NCBI RefSeq assembly: GCF_019457885.1
Contig: NZ_JAHZST010000003.1
Location: 62,001 to 126,000, forward strand
DNA length: 64,000 nucleotides
From: Shewanella nanhaiensis
GTDB taxonomy: Bacteria; Pseudomonadota; Gammaproteobacteria; Enterobacterales; Shewanellaceae
Direction: 5' to 3'
Part shown: piece by piece, positions 44,492 to 54,988 of the stretch
How the letters are laid out: each line of letters opens with the position of its first letter
How positions within the stretch are numbered: position 1 is the stretch's first letter
The notes under the pieces: model-generated
Told to the model about the DNA's origin: nothing
What the model saw: the letters and a program-made list of their open reading frames with translations, nothing else
Database searches by the model: none
Translations under genes and position numbers: made by a program

Positions 44492-45667
44492 TTATTTTCC
44501 GCGAGATTCTAACATAGCTACCGCAGGAAGTTCCTTACCTTCTAAAAATTCAAGGAAAGCACCACCACCGGTAGAGATATAAGAGACCTTGTCAGCGATA
44601 CCATATTTATCTACTGCCGCTAAAGTGTCTCCACCGCCAGCAATAGAGAATGCACTTGAATCAGCAATGGCTGCCGCGATACGTTTGGTGCCTTCACCGA
44701 ACTGGTCAAACTCAAATACACCGACAGGACCGTTCCATACAATCGTGCCTGCATTTTTTAAGATCTCGGCTAGAGCCTCACTGCTGTCAGGACCGATATC
44801 GAAGATCATATCCTCGCTAGTCACTGCGCTCACATCTTTTAATCTTGCTGCAGCCGTTGGGCTAAACTCACCGGCAACCACAACATCAGTCGGCACAGGG
44901 ATATCACCGCCGCGACTCTGGGCGTTCGCCACAAGACGCTTAGCTTCATCAATCAGATCGGCTTCATAAAGTGACTTACCCACCTCGTGACCAGCCGCTG
45001 CGATAAAGGTGTTAGCGATACCACCACCGACAACCAGCTGATCAACAATCTTAGAGAGGGACTCTAATACTGTCAGTTTAGTCGATACTTTTGAGCCACC
45101 CACAATTGCCACAAGTGGACGTGCAGGGTTATCCATCGCCTTACCTAAAGCTTCAAGCTCACCGGCAAGTAGAGGACCTGCACAGGCAACAGGTGCATGT
45201 AAACCAACACCATGGGTTGAAGCTTGTGCGCGGTGAGCCGTACCAAAAGCATCCATCACATAGACATCACAAAGCGTCGCTAATTTCTTAGCTAGCGCTT
45301 CATCATTTTTCTTCTCACCGACATTAAAGCGGACGTTTTCGAAAACCACGACTTCACCAGCGTTAGCTTCAACACCGTCGAGGTAATCTTTAGCTAAACG
45401 CACAGGGCAAGAGAGGGCTTTAGTCAGGTAATCAACCACAGGCTGAAGTGAAAACTCAGGGTTAAACTCACCTTCTGTTGGACGCCCTAAATGTGACATC
45501 ACCATCACAGCGGCGCCCTTCTCTAGCGCTAACTTGATGGTCGGCAAAGCTGCACGTAGGCGTGCATCACTAGTCACAACACCTTCACTCACAGGCACAT
45601 TGAGGTCTTCACGAATAAGCACACGCTTACCCTGTAGATCTAACTCTGACATATTAATAATAGCCAT
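44492..45667 (-). CDS. pgk: Phosphoglycerate kinase
   Basis: 391 residues from the ATG at 45667, chosen because AAGGAAAC lies upstream and homologues begin MSIIKM; the frame extends 26 codons further without support. Motifs: [35 protein letters not shown] (Ala-His-Arg binding phosphoglycerate), [10 protein letters not shown], and the C-terminal [13 protein letters not shown] and [13 protein letters not shown]. It transfers phosphate between 1,3-bisphosphoglycerate and ADP. It lies 120 bases after epd. Confidence 0.96.
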   Translation of the reverse strand: MAIINMSELDLQGKRVLIREDLNVPVSEGVVTSDARLRAALPTIKLALEKGAAVMVMSHLGRPTEGEFNPEFSLQPVVDYLTKALSCPVRLAKDYLDGVEANAGEVVVFENVRFNVGEKKNDEALAKKLATLCDVYVMDAFGTAHRAQASTHGVGLHAPVACAGPLLAGELEALGKAMDNPARPLVAIVGGSKVSTKLTVLESLSKIVDQLVVGGGIANTFIAAAGHEVGKSLYEADLIDEAKRLVANAQSRGGDIPVPTDVVVAGEFSPTAAARLKDVSAVTSEDMIFDIGPDSSEALAEILKNAGTIVWNGPVGVFEFDQFGEGTKRIAAAIADSSAFSIAGGGDTLAAVDKYGIADKVSYISTGGGAFLEFLEGKELPAVAMLESRGK

Positions 45668-45787
45668 ATTACGTTTCCTTAAATGCTTAAAATTAAAGTT
45701 AAAAATAAAGTAAACGGTTACCTGAACGCTGGGACACAACACCAAGCCATCAGGTTTAAAAATTTAGCTCGAAGCTTTGTGAGCTTA

Positions 45788-46810
45788 TTATGCCCTTCGT
45801 GCTCTAATCATCTCTAAACTGGTATCTAACATACGGTTGGCAAAGCCCCACTCGTTATCACACCATAAAAGTAGCTTCACTAGGTGTCCGTCGCTGACAC
45901 GGGTCTGGGTGCCGTCGACTATGCTAGATCTGGGATCATGATTAAAATCGCAGGAGACTAATGGCTCGTTAGTATACCCTAAAACACCTTTATAAAGTCC
46001 CTTAGATGCATCACAAAGCACTTGATTTACTAAGGCGATATCAACTTTTGAGTCAATAGTCACAGAGACATCAATTGCCGTCACATTGATGGTCGGCACA
46101 CGCACAGAGATAGCTTCAAACTTATCTTTCATTTGAGGTAGAATGCGCTCTATCCCCCGCGCTAATTTAGTATCCACCGGAATGATAGATTGACCCGCTG
46201 CCCGGGTACGACGAAGGTCATCATGATAAGCATCGATCACTTGCTGATCATTCATCGCCGAATGTATCGTGGTAATAGCCCCGCTTTTCACCTTAAAGTG
46301 TTTATCTAACACTTCGATGACAGGCACAATACAGTTAGTGGTACAGGAAGCATTTGAAACCACAGTATGGTCAGCTTCAAGCAGGTGATGATTGACGCCA
46401 TACACTATGGTAGCGTCTACATCACTGGAGGATGGGTGGCTGATCAGTACCTGCTTAGCCCCCGCTTGGATATGGGCTTCACAGCTTTCCCTATCAGACA
46501 AGACTCCGGTCGCCTCATAGACAATATCGATATCCATCTCACGCCAAGGAAGCTTGCTGGCATCGCTTTCATGCAGCAAGGTAATGGCATCATCACCAAT
46601 CAAGAGCCTTTTGCCGTCAGCATCTAATTCAGCCTGAGATTGGAAGCGGCCATGGGTAGTATCGTACTGAGTGAGATGAAGCATAGCTTCAGGTTTGGCG
46701 AGCTCGTTAATAGCAACGATCTGAATTTGGGCACGTTTACCCGTTTCGTAAACTGCACGAAGAATTGAGCGACCGATACGGCCATATCCATTGATGGCAA
46801 CTCTGATCAT
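45788..46810 (-). CDS. epd: D-erythrose-4-phosphate dehydrogenase
   Basis: A 340-residue member of the GAPDH superfamily. Rossmann start [16 protein letters not shown]; active-site [13 protein letters not shown] with catalytic Cys; [29 protein letters not shown]; and [13 protein letters not shown]. The block [15 protein letters not shown] and the location beside pgk and tkt favour Epd over GapA. Epd oxidises erythrose-4-phosphate to 4-phosphoerythronate for pyridoxal phosphate synthesis; transketolase upstream supplies the substrate. Some Epd-like proteins also act as GAPDH. Confidence 0.93.
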   Translation of the reverse strand: MIRVAINGYGRIGRSILRAVYETGKRAQIQIVAINELAKPEAMLHLTQYDTTHGRFQSQAELDADGKRLLIGDDAITLLHESDASKLPWREMDIDIVYEATGVLSDRESCEAHIQAGAKQVLISHPSSSDVDATIVYGVNHHLLEADHTVVSNASCTTNCIVPVIEVLDKHFKVKSGAITTIHSAMNDQQVIDAYHDDLRRTRAAGQSIIPVDTKLARGIERILPQMKDKFEAISVRVPTINVTAIDVSVTIDSKVDIALVNQVLCDASKGLYKGVLGYTNEPLVSCDFNHDPRSSIVDGTQTRVSDGHLVKLLLWCDNEWGFANRMLDTSLEMIRARRA

Positions 46811-47000
46811 TAAGCTTTCTATTCCCTTTAACAGCTCATTTATTGATACGACAACGGCCTACCTTATTAGGTAAGCCGTTGTATCATAAATGCTTAAAGC
46901 AAAAAACACTTAAACAATTATTTTGCATCATAGAGCAACCAATTGATGCGCTAACTAAACAGAGCCATTGATAGAGTCATCAATGGCAACGCTAACTAGC

Positions 47001-48992
47001 TTAAAGAGCGTTAACTGTAGCAACTACGTTTTCAACAGTGAAACCGAAGTGCTTCATCAAATCACCACCAGGTGCTGATTCTCCGAAGGTTGTCATACCA
47101 ACAACCGCGCCGTCGAAACCAACATACTTGTGCCAGAAGTCAACGTGAGCCGCTTCGATAGCAACGCGCTTAGTAACGTTACGTGGCAGTACAGACTCTT
47201 TATAAGCTGCATCTTGCTTGTCAAACTCGTTAGTTGACGGCATAGAGACAACGCGAACCTGCTTACCTTGCTCTGTCAGTGCAGCAGCAGAATCAAGAGC
47301 GAGTTGCACTTCAGAGCCTGTTGCAATAAGGATTAGCTCTGGCGTACCAGCGCAATCACTCAGTACATAACCCCCTTTAGCCACATTTGCTAGCTGCTCA
47401 GCGGTGCGCGCTTGAGCTTTCAAACCTTGACGGCTAAAGATAAGCGAAGTTGGCGCATCACGACGCTCGATTGCATTTTTCCAAGATACTGCAGTTTCCG
47501 CCGCATCACATGGACGCCATACCGTCATGTTTGGTGTCATACGAAGGTTTGCAAGCTGCTCTACTGGCTGGTGAGTTGGACCATCTTCACCTTGACCGAT
47601 TGAATCATGGGTGTAAACGAAGATGTTCTGGATGCCCATCAATGCAGACATACGTACTGCGTTACGTGCATACTCCATAAACATCATGAACGTTGCACCA
47701 TAATTGATGAAACCACCGTGAAGTGATGCACCGTTCATGATACCGCTCATGCCGAATTCACGTACACCGTAATAGATGTAGTTACCAGCAGGATCGTCTT
47801 GAATACCTTTAGAACCAGACCAAAGCGTTAGGTTAGAACCTGCAAGGTCTGCAGAGCCACCTAGCATTTCAGGTAGGATGGCACCAAATGCACCAATCGC
47901 ATTTTGTGAAGCCTTACGACTCGCAATGCCTTCCGCTTTATCTTGAGACTCTTGAATGAAAGCCTGTGCCTTCTCTTCAAAGTCAGCTGGTAATTCACCC
48001 GTGATCACACGGCGCTTATATTCAGCTGCAAGCTCAGGGAATGCCGCTTCATATGCTGCGAACTTATCATTCCAGTTTGACTCACTCGCTTGACCCGCTT
48101 CTTTAGCGTCCCAACCTGCGTATACGTTTTCTGGGATCTCAAATGCATCGTGGTTCCAGCCGAGGAATTCACGTGCAGCAGCAATCTCAGCATCACCTAA
48201 TGGTGCGCCGTGACAATCATGGCTGCCGGACTTGTTTGGTGAACCAAAACCGATAGTGGTTTTGCAGCAGATCATTGTTGGCTTATCTGTTACAGACTTA
48301 GCTTCTTCGATTGCAGCACGGATAGCGTCGCTATCATGGCCATCAACGTTAGCAATTACATGCCAGCCGTATGACTCGAAACGCTTAGGCGTATCATCGG
48401 TGAACCAACCTTCTACATGGCCGTCGATAGAGATACCGTTGTCATCCCAGAACGCCACTAGCTTACCAAGACCTAAGGTCCCAGCTAGTGAACATGCTTC
48501 ATGAGAGATACCTTCCATCAAACAACCATCGCCTAGGAAGCAGTATGTGAAGTGGTCAACGATGTCGTGACCAGGCTGGTTAAACTGAGCAGCCAATGTC
48601 TTCTCTGCAATCGCCATACCCACAGCATTACTGATACCAGCGCCTAATGGACCTGTCGTGGTTTCAACACCTGGCGTGTAACCATATTCAGGGTGACCCG
48701 GTGTTTTTGAGTGCAGTTGACGGAAGTTCTTAAGCTCTTCAATAGGCAGTGCGTAGCCAGTCAAATGAAGCAAAGAGTAGATAAGCATAGAGCCATGGCC
48801 GTTTGATAAGATGAAACGGTCACGATCAACCCACTCAGGGTTATTCGGGTTATGCTTAAGGAAATCGTTCCAAAGCACTTCAGCGATGTCAGCCATCCCC
48901 ATTGGTGCACCTGGGTGACCTGAATTGGCTTTTTGAACGGCATCCATGGTTAATGCACGGATAGCGTTTGCGAGTTCTTTACGAGATGACAT
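47001..48992 (-). CDS. tkt: Transketolase
   Basis: A 663-residue thiamine-diphosphate enzyme of the pentose phosphate pathway, moving two-carbon units between sugar phosphates. Seen: [16 protein letters not shown]-like [35 protein letters not shown], the ThDP/Mg motif [20 protein letters not shown] to DDNGISIDG, and [21 protein letters not shown] in the pyrimidine domain. ATG preceded by GGAGAG. It leads the tkt-epd-pgk-fba cluster. A palindrome at 46851-46882 follows the stop. Confidence 0.96.
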   Translation of the reverse strand: MSSRKELANAIRALTMDAVQKANSGHPGAPMGMADIAEVLWNDFLKHNPNNPEWVDRDRFILSNGHGSMLIYSLLHLTGYALPIEELKNFRQLHSKTPGHPEYGYTPGVETTTGPLGAGISNAVGMAIAEKTLAAQFNQPGHDIVDHFTYCFLGDGCLMEGISHEACSLAGTLGLGKLVAFWDDNGISIDGHVEGWFTDDTPKRFESYGWHVIANVDGHDSDAIRAAIEEAKSVTDKPTMICCKTTIGFGSPNKSGSHDCHGAPLGDAEIAAAREFLGWNHDAFEIPENVYAGWDAKEAGQASESNWNDKFAAYEAAFPELAAEYKRRVITGELPADFEEKAQAFIQESQDKAEGIASRKASQNAIGAFGAILPEMLGGSADLAGSNLTLWSGSKGIQDDPAGNYIYYGVREFGMSGIMNGASLHGGFINYGATFMMFMEYARNAVRMSALMGIQNIFVYTHDSIGQGEDGPTHQPVEQLANLRMTPNMTVWRPCDAAETAVSWKNAIERRDAPTSLIFSRQGLKAQARTAEQLANVAKGGYVLSDCAGTPELILIATGSEVQLALDSAAALTEQGKQVRVVSMPSTNEFDKQDAAYKESVLPRNVTKRVAIEAAHVDFWHKYVGFDGAVVGMTTFGESAPGGDLMKHFGFTVENVVATVNAL

Positions 48993-49518
48993 GCTCTCTC
49001 CTGCTTGATTTTTTGAGGTCTAGAGCAACGAGCACTATATCGATCAGCACTTATTAAACCATCGATGCTCTACGGCAAATTTGGGAGCCATATTTTCACC
49101 TACATAGCACCTTGACGCAAATGTTTATTGCCCTAATGGGCATTTTACTGCCCCATCAAGAAAATAGTCGTCGGCAACGGATGGCCCATTAATGGACATT
49201 TACACTTAACAATAAAAATATTTCTGGAAATAGAACTCGGTGAACAAACAGGTAACCGACTAATAGTAAAAGGTAAAAGCCATAAACCTCTGACAAAGGA
49301 ATAGACTTAATGTCACAATTTCGAGGAATAATTCATCATCGGGGGTGATAAGAGTGCAATAATGGATTAAAATAGCCGTCTAGATGTAAATACTTCTATA
49401 CCCAAGCGGCTTCATGATGCTGAGTTCTATTCTAAGCAGATGATCTGTTCGCCCTCTATGTATGTGGCTTGAGAGCTTGGGTATGCATTCAAATAGTTCA
49501 ACGACGAGATTTCCCACC
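48993..49518. other. Divergent control region between tkt and metK
   Basis: 526 bases. The part next to metK holds three MetJ-like boxes (49374-49397). The rest is AT-rich with no credible gene, and no SAM riboswitch was recognised. Confidence 0.55.
49374..49397 (+). promoter_or_regulatory. Tandem MetJ boxes upstream of metK
   Basis: Three contiguous 8-mers AGCCGTCT, AGATGTAA and ATACTTCT match the met-box consensus AGACGTCT at about 7, 5 and 6 of 8 positions. MetJ with SAM binds tandem boxes cooperatively and represses metK in gammaproteobacteria. They lie about 120 bases before the start codon. Confidence 0.7.
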
Positions 49519-50673
49519 ATGGCAAAGCACTTGTTCACCTCTGAGTCAGTATCAGAAGGTCATCCAGATAAAATAGCCGATCAGATTTCTGATGCGGTAT
49601 TAGACGCAATACTTGAGCAAGATCCAAAAGCTCGTGTTGCGTGTGAAACTTACGTTAAGACCGGCATGGTCATGGTAGGTGGTGAAGTCACAACCTCTGC
49701 TTGGGTTGATATCGAAGAGATCACCCGTAATACCGTTCGCGAAATTGGTTACACTCACTCAGATATGGGTTTTGATGCAGACTCTTGCGCCATATTAAAC
49801 GTAATTGGTAAGCAATCTCCTGATATCAACCAAGGTGTTGATCGCGCTGATCCTAAAGAGCAAGGCGCCGGTGACCAAGGTCTAATGTTTGGTTACGCCA
49901 ATAATGAAACCGACGTATTAATGCCTGCGCCTATCACTTACTCGCACATGCTGGTTAAGCGTCAGTCTGAAGTACGTAAAGACAAGACGCTTCCTTGGTT
50001 ACGTCCAGATGCAAAGAGTCAGGTGACTTTTGCTTATAACAGTGATGGTAGCATTGCAGGTATCGACGCAGTTGTTCTCTCTACGCAACACAGCGAAGAG
50101 GTGACTCAAGCAGACCTAATTGAAGGTGTCATGGAAACCATCATTAAGCCTGTACTGCCGGCTAAGTGGTTATCTAAAGAGACCAAATACTTCATCAACC
50201 CAACTGGCCGTTTCGTTATCGGTGGTCCAGTAGGCGACTGTGGTCTAACTGGCCGTAAGATCATCGTTGATACCTACGGTGGTATGGCGCGTCACGGTGG
50301 TGGTGCTTTCTCAGGTAAAGATCCATCAAAAGTTGACCGTAGTGCAGCATACGCAGCACGTTATGTGGCTAAGAACATAGTTGCAGCAGGTCTAGCTGAT
50401 CGCTGTGAGCTTCAAGTCTCTTACGCGATTGGTGTTGCAGAGCCAACCTCAATCAGTATCGAAACATTTGGTACAGCTAAAGTGGCAGAGGAGTTATTGA
50501 TTGATCTGGTACGTCGTCACTTCGATCTACGTCCATATGGCTTAACAGAGATGTTGAACCTAGCTCGTCCAATCTACAAGTCCACAGCGGCCTACGGCCA
50601 CTTTGGTCGTGAAGAGTTCCCATGGGAAGCGACTGACAAAGTTGAAGTACTACGCGCAGACGCTGGCCTTTAA
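49519..50673 (+). CDS. metK: S-adenosylmethionine synthase
   Basis: 384 residues from the ATG at 49519, matching the conserved MetK start ([26 protein letters not shown]); 19 further upstream codons are not homologous. The signature [12 protein letters not shown] and the P-loop-like [19 protein letters not shown] are present. It makes SAM from methionine and ATP as a tetramer in the cytoplasm. Likely repressed by MetJ through the boxes upstream. It is followed by a clear terminator and is divergent from tkt. Confidence 0.97.
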   Translation: MAKHLFTSESVSEGHPDKIADQISDAVLDAILEQDPKARVACETYVKTGMVMVGGEVTTSAWVDIEEITRNTVREIGYTHSDMGFDADSCAILNVIGKQSPDINQGVDRADPKEQGAGDQGLMFGYANNETDVLMPAPITYSHMLVKRQSEVRKDKTLPWLRPDAKSQVTFAYNSDGSIAGIDAVVLSTQHSEEVTQADLIEGVMETIIKPVLPAKWLSKETKYFINPTGRFVIGGPVGDCGLTGRKIIVDTYGGMARHGGGAFSGKDPSKVDRSAAYAARYVAKNIVAAGLADRCELQVSYAIGVAEPTSISIETFGTAKVAEELLIDLVRRHFDLRPYGLTEMLNLARPIYKSTAAYGHFGREEFPWEATDKVEVLRADAGL

Positions 50674-51079
50674 TCTTCACCGCTTAAAGCCTCGCGCTTT
50701 AGCCCATAAAAAACCGCCTTCTGGCGGTTTTTTATTACCTATCACAAACTATAAACCGCCATATCAATAACGGCACTTTTATATGCCTCATCACTTTCAA
50801 AGAAAGCCACAACTCCAGACAAAAAATTATAAACAGTAAAAATAAAAGCATAAAAAAATGAAAAACAGGCAATCTGAACTATAATCACATACCAGACCAG
50901 TGATTTACTCAGTTATTAATTATTTGCTCACTGAAGTAGATAGCACAGTACTACTAAGCCCCTACCTTTTAACAATAAAAAATCAGAGTTAACTATACTA
51001 ATTAAAGACCCTATAAAAGTGATGTTTACAACAAAGCAGATGAGCAAAACTCAAGTTCAGATAAATAGCGGGAATTGTC
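50674..51079. other. Intergenic region after metK
   Basis: 406 bases: the metK terminator at the left, then AT-rich sequence. CTATAATCAC near 50880 contains TATAAT and could serve as a -10 for the isochorismatase-like gene, about 200 bases away. Nothing else was found. Confidence 0.4.
50708..50733 (+). terminator. Intrinsic terminator of metK
   Basis: AAAAACCGCC-TTCT-GGCGGTTTTTT: a 10-bp stem including A/T extension with a long U tract, about 35 bases after the stop. Confidence 0.95.
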
Positions 51080-51682
51080 ATGAATATTCAAAATACAGCT
51101 CTACTCTTAATCGGCTATCAAAATGACTATTTTGCCAAAGACGGTATCCTTCACAGTGCCTTGGAAAACTCAGAACAAGTCGGCACAATTTTATCTAATT
51201 CACTAAAGTTAATTAAAACGTTACTTCCGACAGATGCCGTCATCGCTGCAACACCTATCATATTCACTCCCGATTACTCCGAGCTCAACGACCCCATAGG
51301 GATCTTAAAAATAATCAAAGATAACGGTGCATTCAGATCTAATACCCTAGGCGCTGCAACAATTGACGAAGTGGAATCTATGTCAGCCGATATTATCACC
51401 TTACCTGGTAAGCGGGGATTGAGCTGTTTCTCCAATACTGAGCTACATAAAGTACTGCAGGAGAATAAGATAACAGATGTGATTATCGCAGGTGCTGTGA
51501 CCTCCCTCTGCATTGATACAGCAGGTCGAGAAGCTGCTGACCTTGGTTATCGCGTCACCATTATATCCGACTGCACGGTAGCAAGAACCACCTTCGAGCA
51601 GGAGTACTACCTCAATGAGATCATGCCTCTCTACGCCAATGTGATGTCCTCAAAAGATATTGAAAAATCGTTAGGACTATAG
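51080..51682 (+). CDS. Isochorismatase-like cysteine hydrolase
   Basis: A 200-residue isochorismatase-fold protein. Family blocks: TALLLIGYQNDYFAKDG, ITLPGKRGLSCFSNTEL (Lys) and VIIAGAVTSLCIDTAGREAADLGY (nucleophile Cys, cis-peptide region). The usual first catalytic Asp in LxIDxQND is Gly here (IGYQ), so the classical Asp-Lys-Cys triad is incomplete. Its stop codon directly abuts the ATG of the GGDEF-EAL gene, so the pair is cotranscribed and translationally linked. It may have become a regulatory partner of that protein, or use another acid. Substrate is unknown. Confidence 0.85.
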   Translation: MNIQNTALLLIGYQNDYFAKDGILHSALENSEQVGTILSNSLKLIKTLLPTDAVIAATPIIFTPDYSELNDPIGILKIIKDNGAFRSNTLGAATIDEVESMSADIITLPGKRGLSCFSNTELHKVLQENKITDVIIAGAVTSLCIDTAGREAADLGYRVTIISDCTVARTTFEQEYYLNEIMPLYANVMSSKDIEKSLGL

Positions 51683-53434
51683 ATGCCTGATGGTTTGAAA
51701 GGACCTAGCTCAAGCGAACTCCTATCGCAGGCACAAAACAGACTGATTGAGCACCTGCAAGCATCAGAGAAACGCTACGAAGATTTAGTAGGGCACCTAC
51801 GTGATGTCGTCTTTCATCTCGACTTAGCACTCAAGTGGACATTTCTCAATCAAGCCTGGCATGGGATGTCTGGCTACTCCATCGAAAGCTCTTTAGGGCA
51901 ACATTTTGCTGAAAACCTCTCTGAACAAGATACTCAAAAATGCACAGAGGGGTTTCAAGCACTACTCAACAAGCAGTTAATCGAGATAAGTGAGGAGGTA
52001 ACCTTTAATACTGCCGAAAATGATAAACGTATATTTGAGCTCTCCTGCAGAGCGGTTAGAGATGAAACGGGTCAGTTTGCTGGTTTTGCAGGGATCATCA
52101 CAGATATCACTGAGCGCATTGCCGCCGAAAATAAGATCACTTTTATGGCATATCATGATGCCTTAACTGGAGTGGCAAACAGGCGTCTTCTGATGGAACA
52201 CTTAGCTCAAGAGCTGACAAAACCCTGCCGATACTGCTCAGCCTTACTTTATATCGATCTCGATAATTTTAAGCAGGTTAATGATCATTATGGGCATACA
52301 GTAGGCGATCTTCTCCTGTGTGAGGTGAGTGACATACTCAGTGAATATATCCAAGATGAGGAAGATCTGGTTGCACGGATGGGCGGTGATGAATTTATTC
52401 TCTTTTTGTCAAACTTGGGAGAAAACTCCGCCTTGGTTACCCAAGAGTTGGAGCAGATAACCGAGAGAATTAGGGTACAGCTGAGTAAACCTGTACTGCT
52501 TGGTAAATTAAAAATTCAGATAACCAGCAGTATAGGTGTCGTCATTTTAGATCATGCCACCATGAGTCACAGTGACATCTTTAAATACGCAGATGCCGCA
52601 CTATATCACTCAAAAAACACAGGGAAAAACCAAGTCCGCTTCTATGATGAGGAGCTAGAGCAAAGTGAACGGCGACGCCACCAACTAGAAGATGAGTTAA
52701 GCCAAGCCATAACAAATGAAGAGTTCCTGCTCTACTATCAACCTCAGGTCGATGCCGAGGGGACAAATATCCTAAAGGCCGAAGTACTACTTCGCTGGCA
52801 ACACCCCAAACATGGAATCGTCAACCCCGATGAGTTTATCCCTCACCTCGAGGAGTACGGTCTAATTATTCCCGTGGGTAAGTGGATTTTAGAGGAGAGC
52901 TGTCGCCAACTAAAAGTGTGGCATAACGCAGGAAAGAGTGAACTGTGCCTATCCATTAACGTCAGTGCCAACCAGTTTAAGCACCCTGATTTTATTGAAT
53001 TTATTGAGATATGTTTAATCAAACACCAGATAAATGGAGAGCAGATAGAGCTTGAGTTAACCGAAGGCGTTGCTATCCATGATATCCCTTCAACGATAAG
53101 AAAGATGGATAGACTTCAAGAGCTAGGTATTCGCATCGCCTTAGATGACTTTGGCACTGGTTACTCCTCACTCTCCTACCTCAAACACCTGCCAATCAAC
53201 ACCCTTAAAATTGATCAATCTTTTGTACAAGGTCTGCCCCATGATGGCTACGATGCCGCCATTGTTGAAACCACCATGGTGATGGCTCACCATTTAGGTT
53301 TAACCGTTGTCGCTGAAGGGGTAGAAAATAGAGTGCAACTGGCCTTCCTTAAAAAACAGCAATGCCACCTTTATCAAGGTTTTTTGTTTAGCCAGCCACT
53401 CAATGTCGATCACTTTAGCAAGCTGATCTTATAA
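51683..53434 (+). CDS. PAS-GGDEF-EAL c-di-GMP enzyme
   Basis: A 583-residue soluble protein: a short coiled N-terminus, a PAS domain (RYEDLVGHLRDVVFHLDLAL to FAGIITDITERIAAE, about 30-145), GGDEF (about 155-315) and EAL (about 335-580). The cyclase motif ARMGGDEFILFL is intact, and no RxxD inhibitory site is seen five residues before it. The EAL motif reads AEVLLRW (EVL); the other phosphodiesterase residues in LELTEG, DDFGTGYSSLSYL, KIDQSFV and AEGVE are present. Both activities are therefore possible. The gene starts at the base after the isochorismatase-like stop. No membrane segment, so it acts in the cytoplasm. Confidence 0.93.
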   Translation: MPDGLKGPSSSELLSQAQNRLIEHLQASEKRYEDLVGHLRDVVFHLDLALKWTFLNQAWHGMSGYSIESSLGQHFAENLSEQDTQKCTEGFQALLNKQLIEISEEVTFNTAENDKRIFELSCRAVRDETGQFAGFAGIITDITERIAAENKITFMAYHDALTGVANRRLLMEHLAQELTKPCRYCSALLYIDLDNFKQVNDHYGHTVGDLLLCEVSDILSEYIQDEEDLVARMGGDEFILFLSNLGENSALVTQELEQITERIRVQLSKPVLLGKLKIQITSSIGVVILDHATMSHSDIFKYADAALYHSKNTGKNQVRFYDEELEQSERRRHQLEDELSQAITNEEFLLYYQPQVDAEGTNILKAEVLLRWQHPKHGIVNPDEFIPHLEEYGLIIPVGKWILEESCRQLKVWHNAGKSELCLSINVSANQFKHPDFIEFIEICLIKHQINGEQIELELTEGVAIHDIPSTIRKMDRLQELGIRIALDDFGTGYSSLSYLKHLPINTLKIDQSFVQGLPHDGYDAAIVETTMVMAHHLGLTVVAEGVENRVQLAFLKKQQCHLYQGFLFSQPLNVDHFSKLIL

Positions 53435-53468
53435 GGTGTAATAATACCAATCAGTACATCTACTCAGA

Positions 53469-53506
53469 GTGTCTCAGAAGTGTCTGCACATACGCCAGCC
53501 ACAGGC
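53469..53506 (+). repeat. Dispersed intergenic repeat, copy 3 (short)
   Basis: GTGTCTCAGAAGTGTCTGCA then CATACGCCAGCCACAGGC. The core 53476-53493 matches copy 1 (17810-17827, minus) at 17 of 18 bases, and the whole segment aligns with copy 2 (19357-19394). It lies just after the GGDEF-EAL gene. Confidence 0.7.
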
Positions 53507-53624
53507 CATTGGAACAACTTTTGTTGGATGCCACTCCCAGCCTAAAAATATACCGAGTCTTTGTGGCTATGCTATCAAGCTAAGCTTGATCACCCGAGGG
53601 GATCTGGAATGCCCCCCACAACAA

Positions 53625-54323
53625 CTATCCCTGATTGGCCAAAACCTCTTCCAGTTTAAGCCCTGTTAAATCACGAATCGTGCGCCATAAATAATAAAAG
53701 GTGCCCATCATCATCAACATAGATGGTACGGCGATCATTGGGTAACTGTATAAACTCAATTGCCCCAACTGCTCATTAAACTCAGGCGTGCCGGTTGGGC
53801 TAGTCACTATCCACTTAGCCAGTATGTAATTCATGGTAGCTGAGAATGCAAACGAGCCGGCAACCAAATAGGTGGCCTTCATTAATCGTTGTTCAAATGC
53901 CGCCACACAATTGTTCTGTTTGAGCCTGTCATTGATTTTATCAACGTCCATCACCGCCGGATTAAATATGAGGGCTTTGATTAATGGCTTAGAGGTAAAG
54001 GTTGAAATAAGTACCGCAATACCGATAGCGGCTGGAATTGCGGCCTCTTTGATTGCCAACCACTTAAGGTCAAGCTCCAGTAAACCTATGCCACCAGTCA
54101 ATAGCACATTGGCTAAGCCAAGCAAGGCGATAAAATTAAACTTCCTGTATTTTATCAACTCAAATATGCCCCAGCCTAGCGGAAAGCTTAACGCCAACAT
54201 TAAGCCACCACTCGCCCCTAACTGATCGTCACCACTTAGCTTCATTAGAATAAAAGCGGGGATGACGATACTCACTAACAGGTCAACCATAGGCCGAGGT
54301 TTATGTGTCGATGTACTACTCAT
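53625..54323 (-). CDS. VC0807-like integral membrane protein
   Basis: A 232-residue inner-membrane protein with five or six hydrophobic segments (for example LLVSIVIPAFILMKL, LMLALSFPLGWGIFELI, FNFIALLGLANVLLTGGIGLL and YPMIAVPSMLMMMGTFYYLW). A polar loop contains NPAVMDVDKINDRLKQ. It resembles the 'VC0807 family' of uncharacterised gammaproteobacterial membrane proteins; I base this on overall pattern recall, so the name is tentative. It converges with the c-di-GMP gene. No function known. Confidence 0.7.
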   Translation of the reverse strand: MSSTSTHKPRPMVDLLVSIVIPAFILMKLSGDDQLGASGGLMLALSFPLGWGIFELIKYRKFNFIALLGLANVLLTGGIGLLELDLKWLAIKEAAIPAAIGIAVLISTFTSKPLIKALIFNPAVMDVDKINDRLKQNNCVAAFEQRLMKATYLVAGSFAFSATMNYILAKWIVTSPTGTPEFNEQLGQLSLYSYPMIAVPSMLMMMGTFYYLWRTIRDLTGLKLEEVLANQG

Positions 54324-54616
54324 GTGTTATTTTCCAGACGAAGCATGCAAGCTTCGAAAAAATTTAAAGATAAAAACCAATGCTTTGATGCTAGATTAGT
54401 GTTTCTATGGTGCCAGTATTGATACTCAATAGTGTTTAGCGGCGTAAAAATACCTTACTCTACATCATGTATCACTCTTCATTACTTATACACCCTTCTA
54501 CATTAAGGAGAGTTTACCTCATATCGGTGCACAGGTTTATTAAGCCACAATACTATAAGTTCAAGCGCAGCCTGATAACCCCAAAAAGCGGCAAAATTTG
54601 CAGCAATCAAACACCA

Positions 54617-54967
54617 TTAACAGTGATCAAAATGGGCATTTTCCATACACATAAATGAGATCTGTTGCATCGACAAAACTGGTGGCTGCAACACCTTAAT
54701 CGACGCAGGATTAATATCATCTAAATTGCTCACTTCATCTATCGAATTGGCGTAAGAGTTAGTGCGCCCACAATAGATAAAGTGCTTTTTCCAGCGCACC
54801 AGATAAGCAGTTTGCTGCCCATTATCAAAACAAACCTCAGCCTCCAATCCGTGACACTCCTCACCCAGCTCAGTTAATACCGCAACAACCAACTTCAGAT
54901 TATCAAAAGCGGGCAAGTTAAGCCCTAAGTAGGGAGCAAAGATTGAAGCAAGGGGTTTAGATAACAT
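54617..54967 (-). CDS. Small conserved-looking protein of unknown function
   Basis: A 116-residue soluble protein. The ATG at 54967 follows AAGGATATCC, a good ribosome-binding site. Cys residues in EECHGLEAEVCFDN and FIYCGRTN and the mixed alpha/beta pattern suggest a compact cytoplasmic domain. It is 21 bases downstream of an acetyltransferase gene in the same direction, so the two are probably cotranscribed. I do not recognise the family; the ribosome-binding site and operon position make it likely to be real. Confidence 0.7.
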   Translation of the reverse strand: MLSKPLASIFAPYLGLNLPAFDNLKLVVAVLTELGEECHGLEAEVCFDNGQQTAYLVRWKKHFIYCGRTNSYANSIDEVSNLDDINPASIKVLQPPVLSMQQISFMCMENAHFDHC

Positions 54968-54988
54968 AGGATATCCTTAGCAATGGCA

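Noticed and set aside
46851..46882. Terminator between tkt and epd
   Set aside because: The palindrome ACAACGGC/GCCGTTGT is good but has no U tract on the minus strand, so termination is not claimed.
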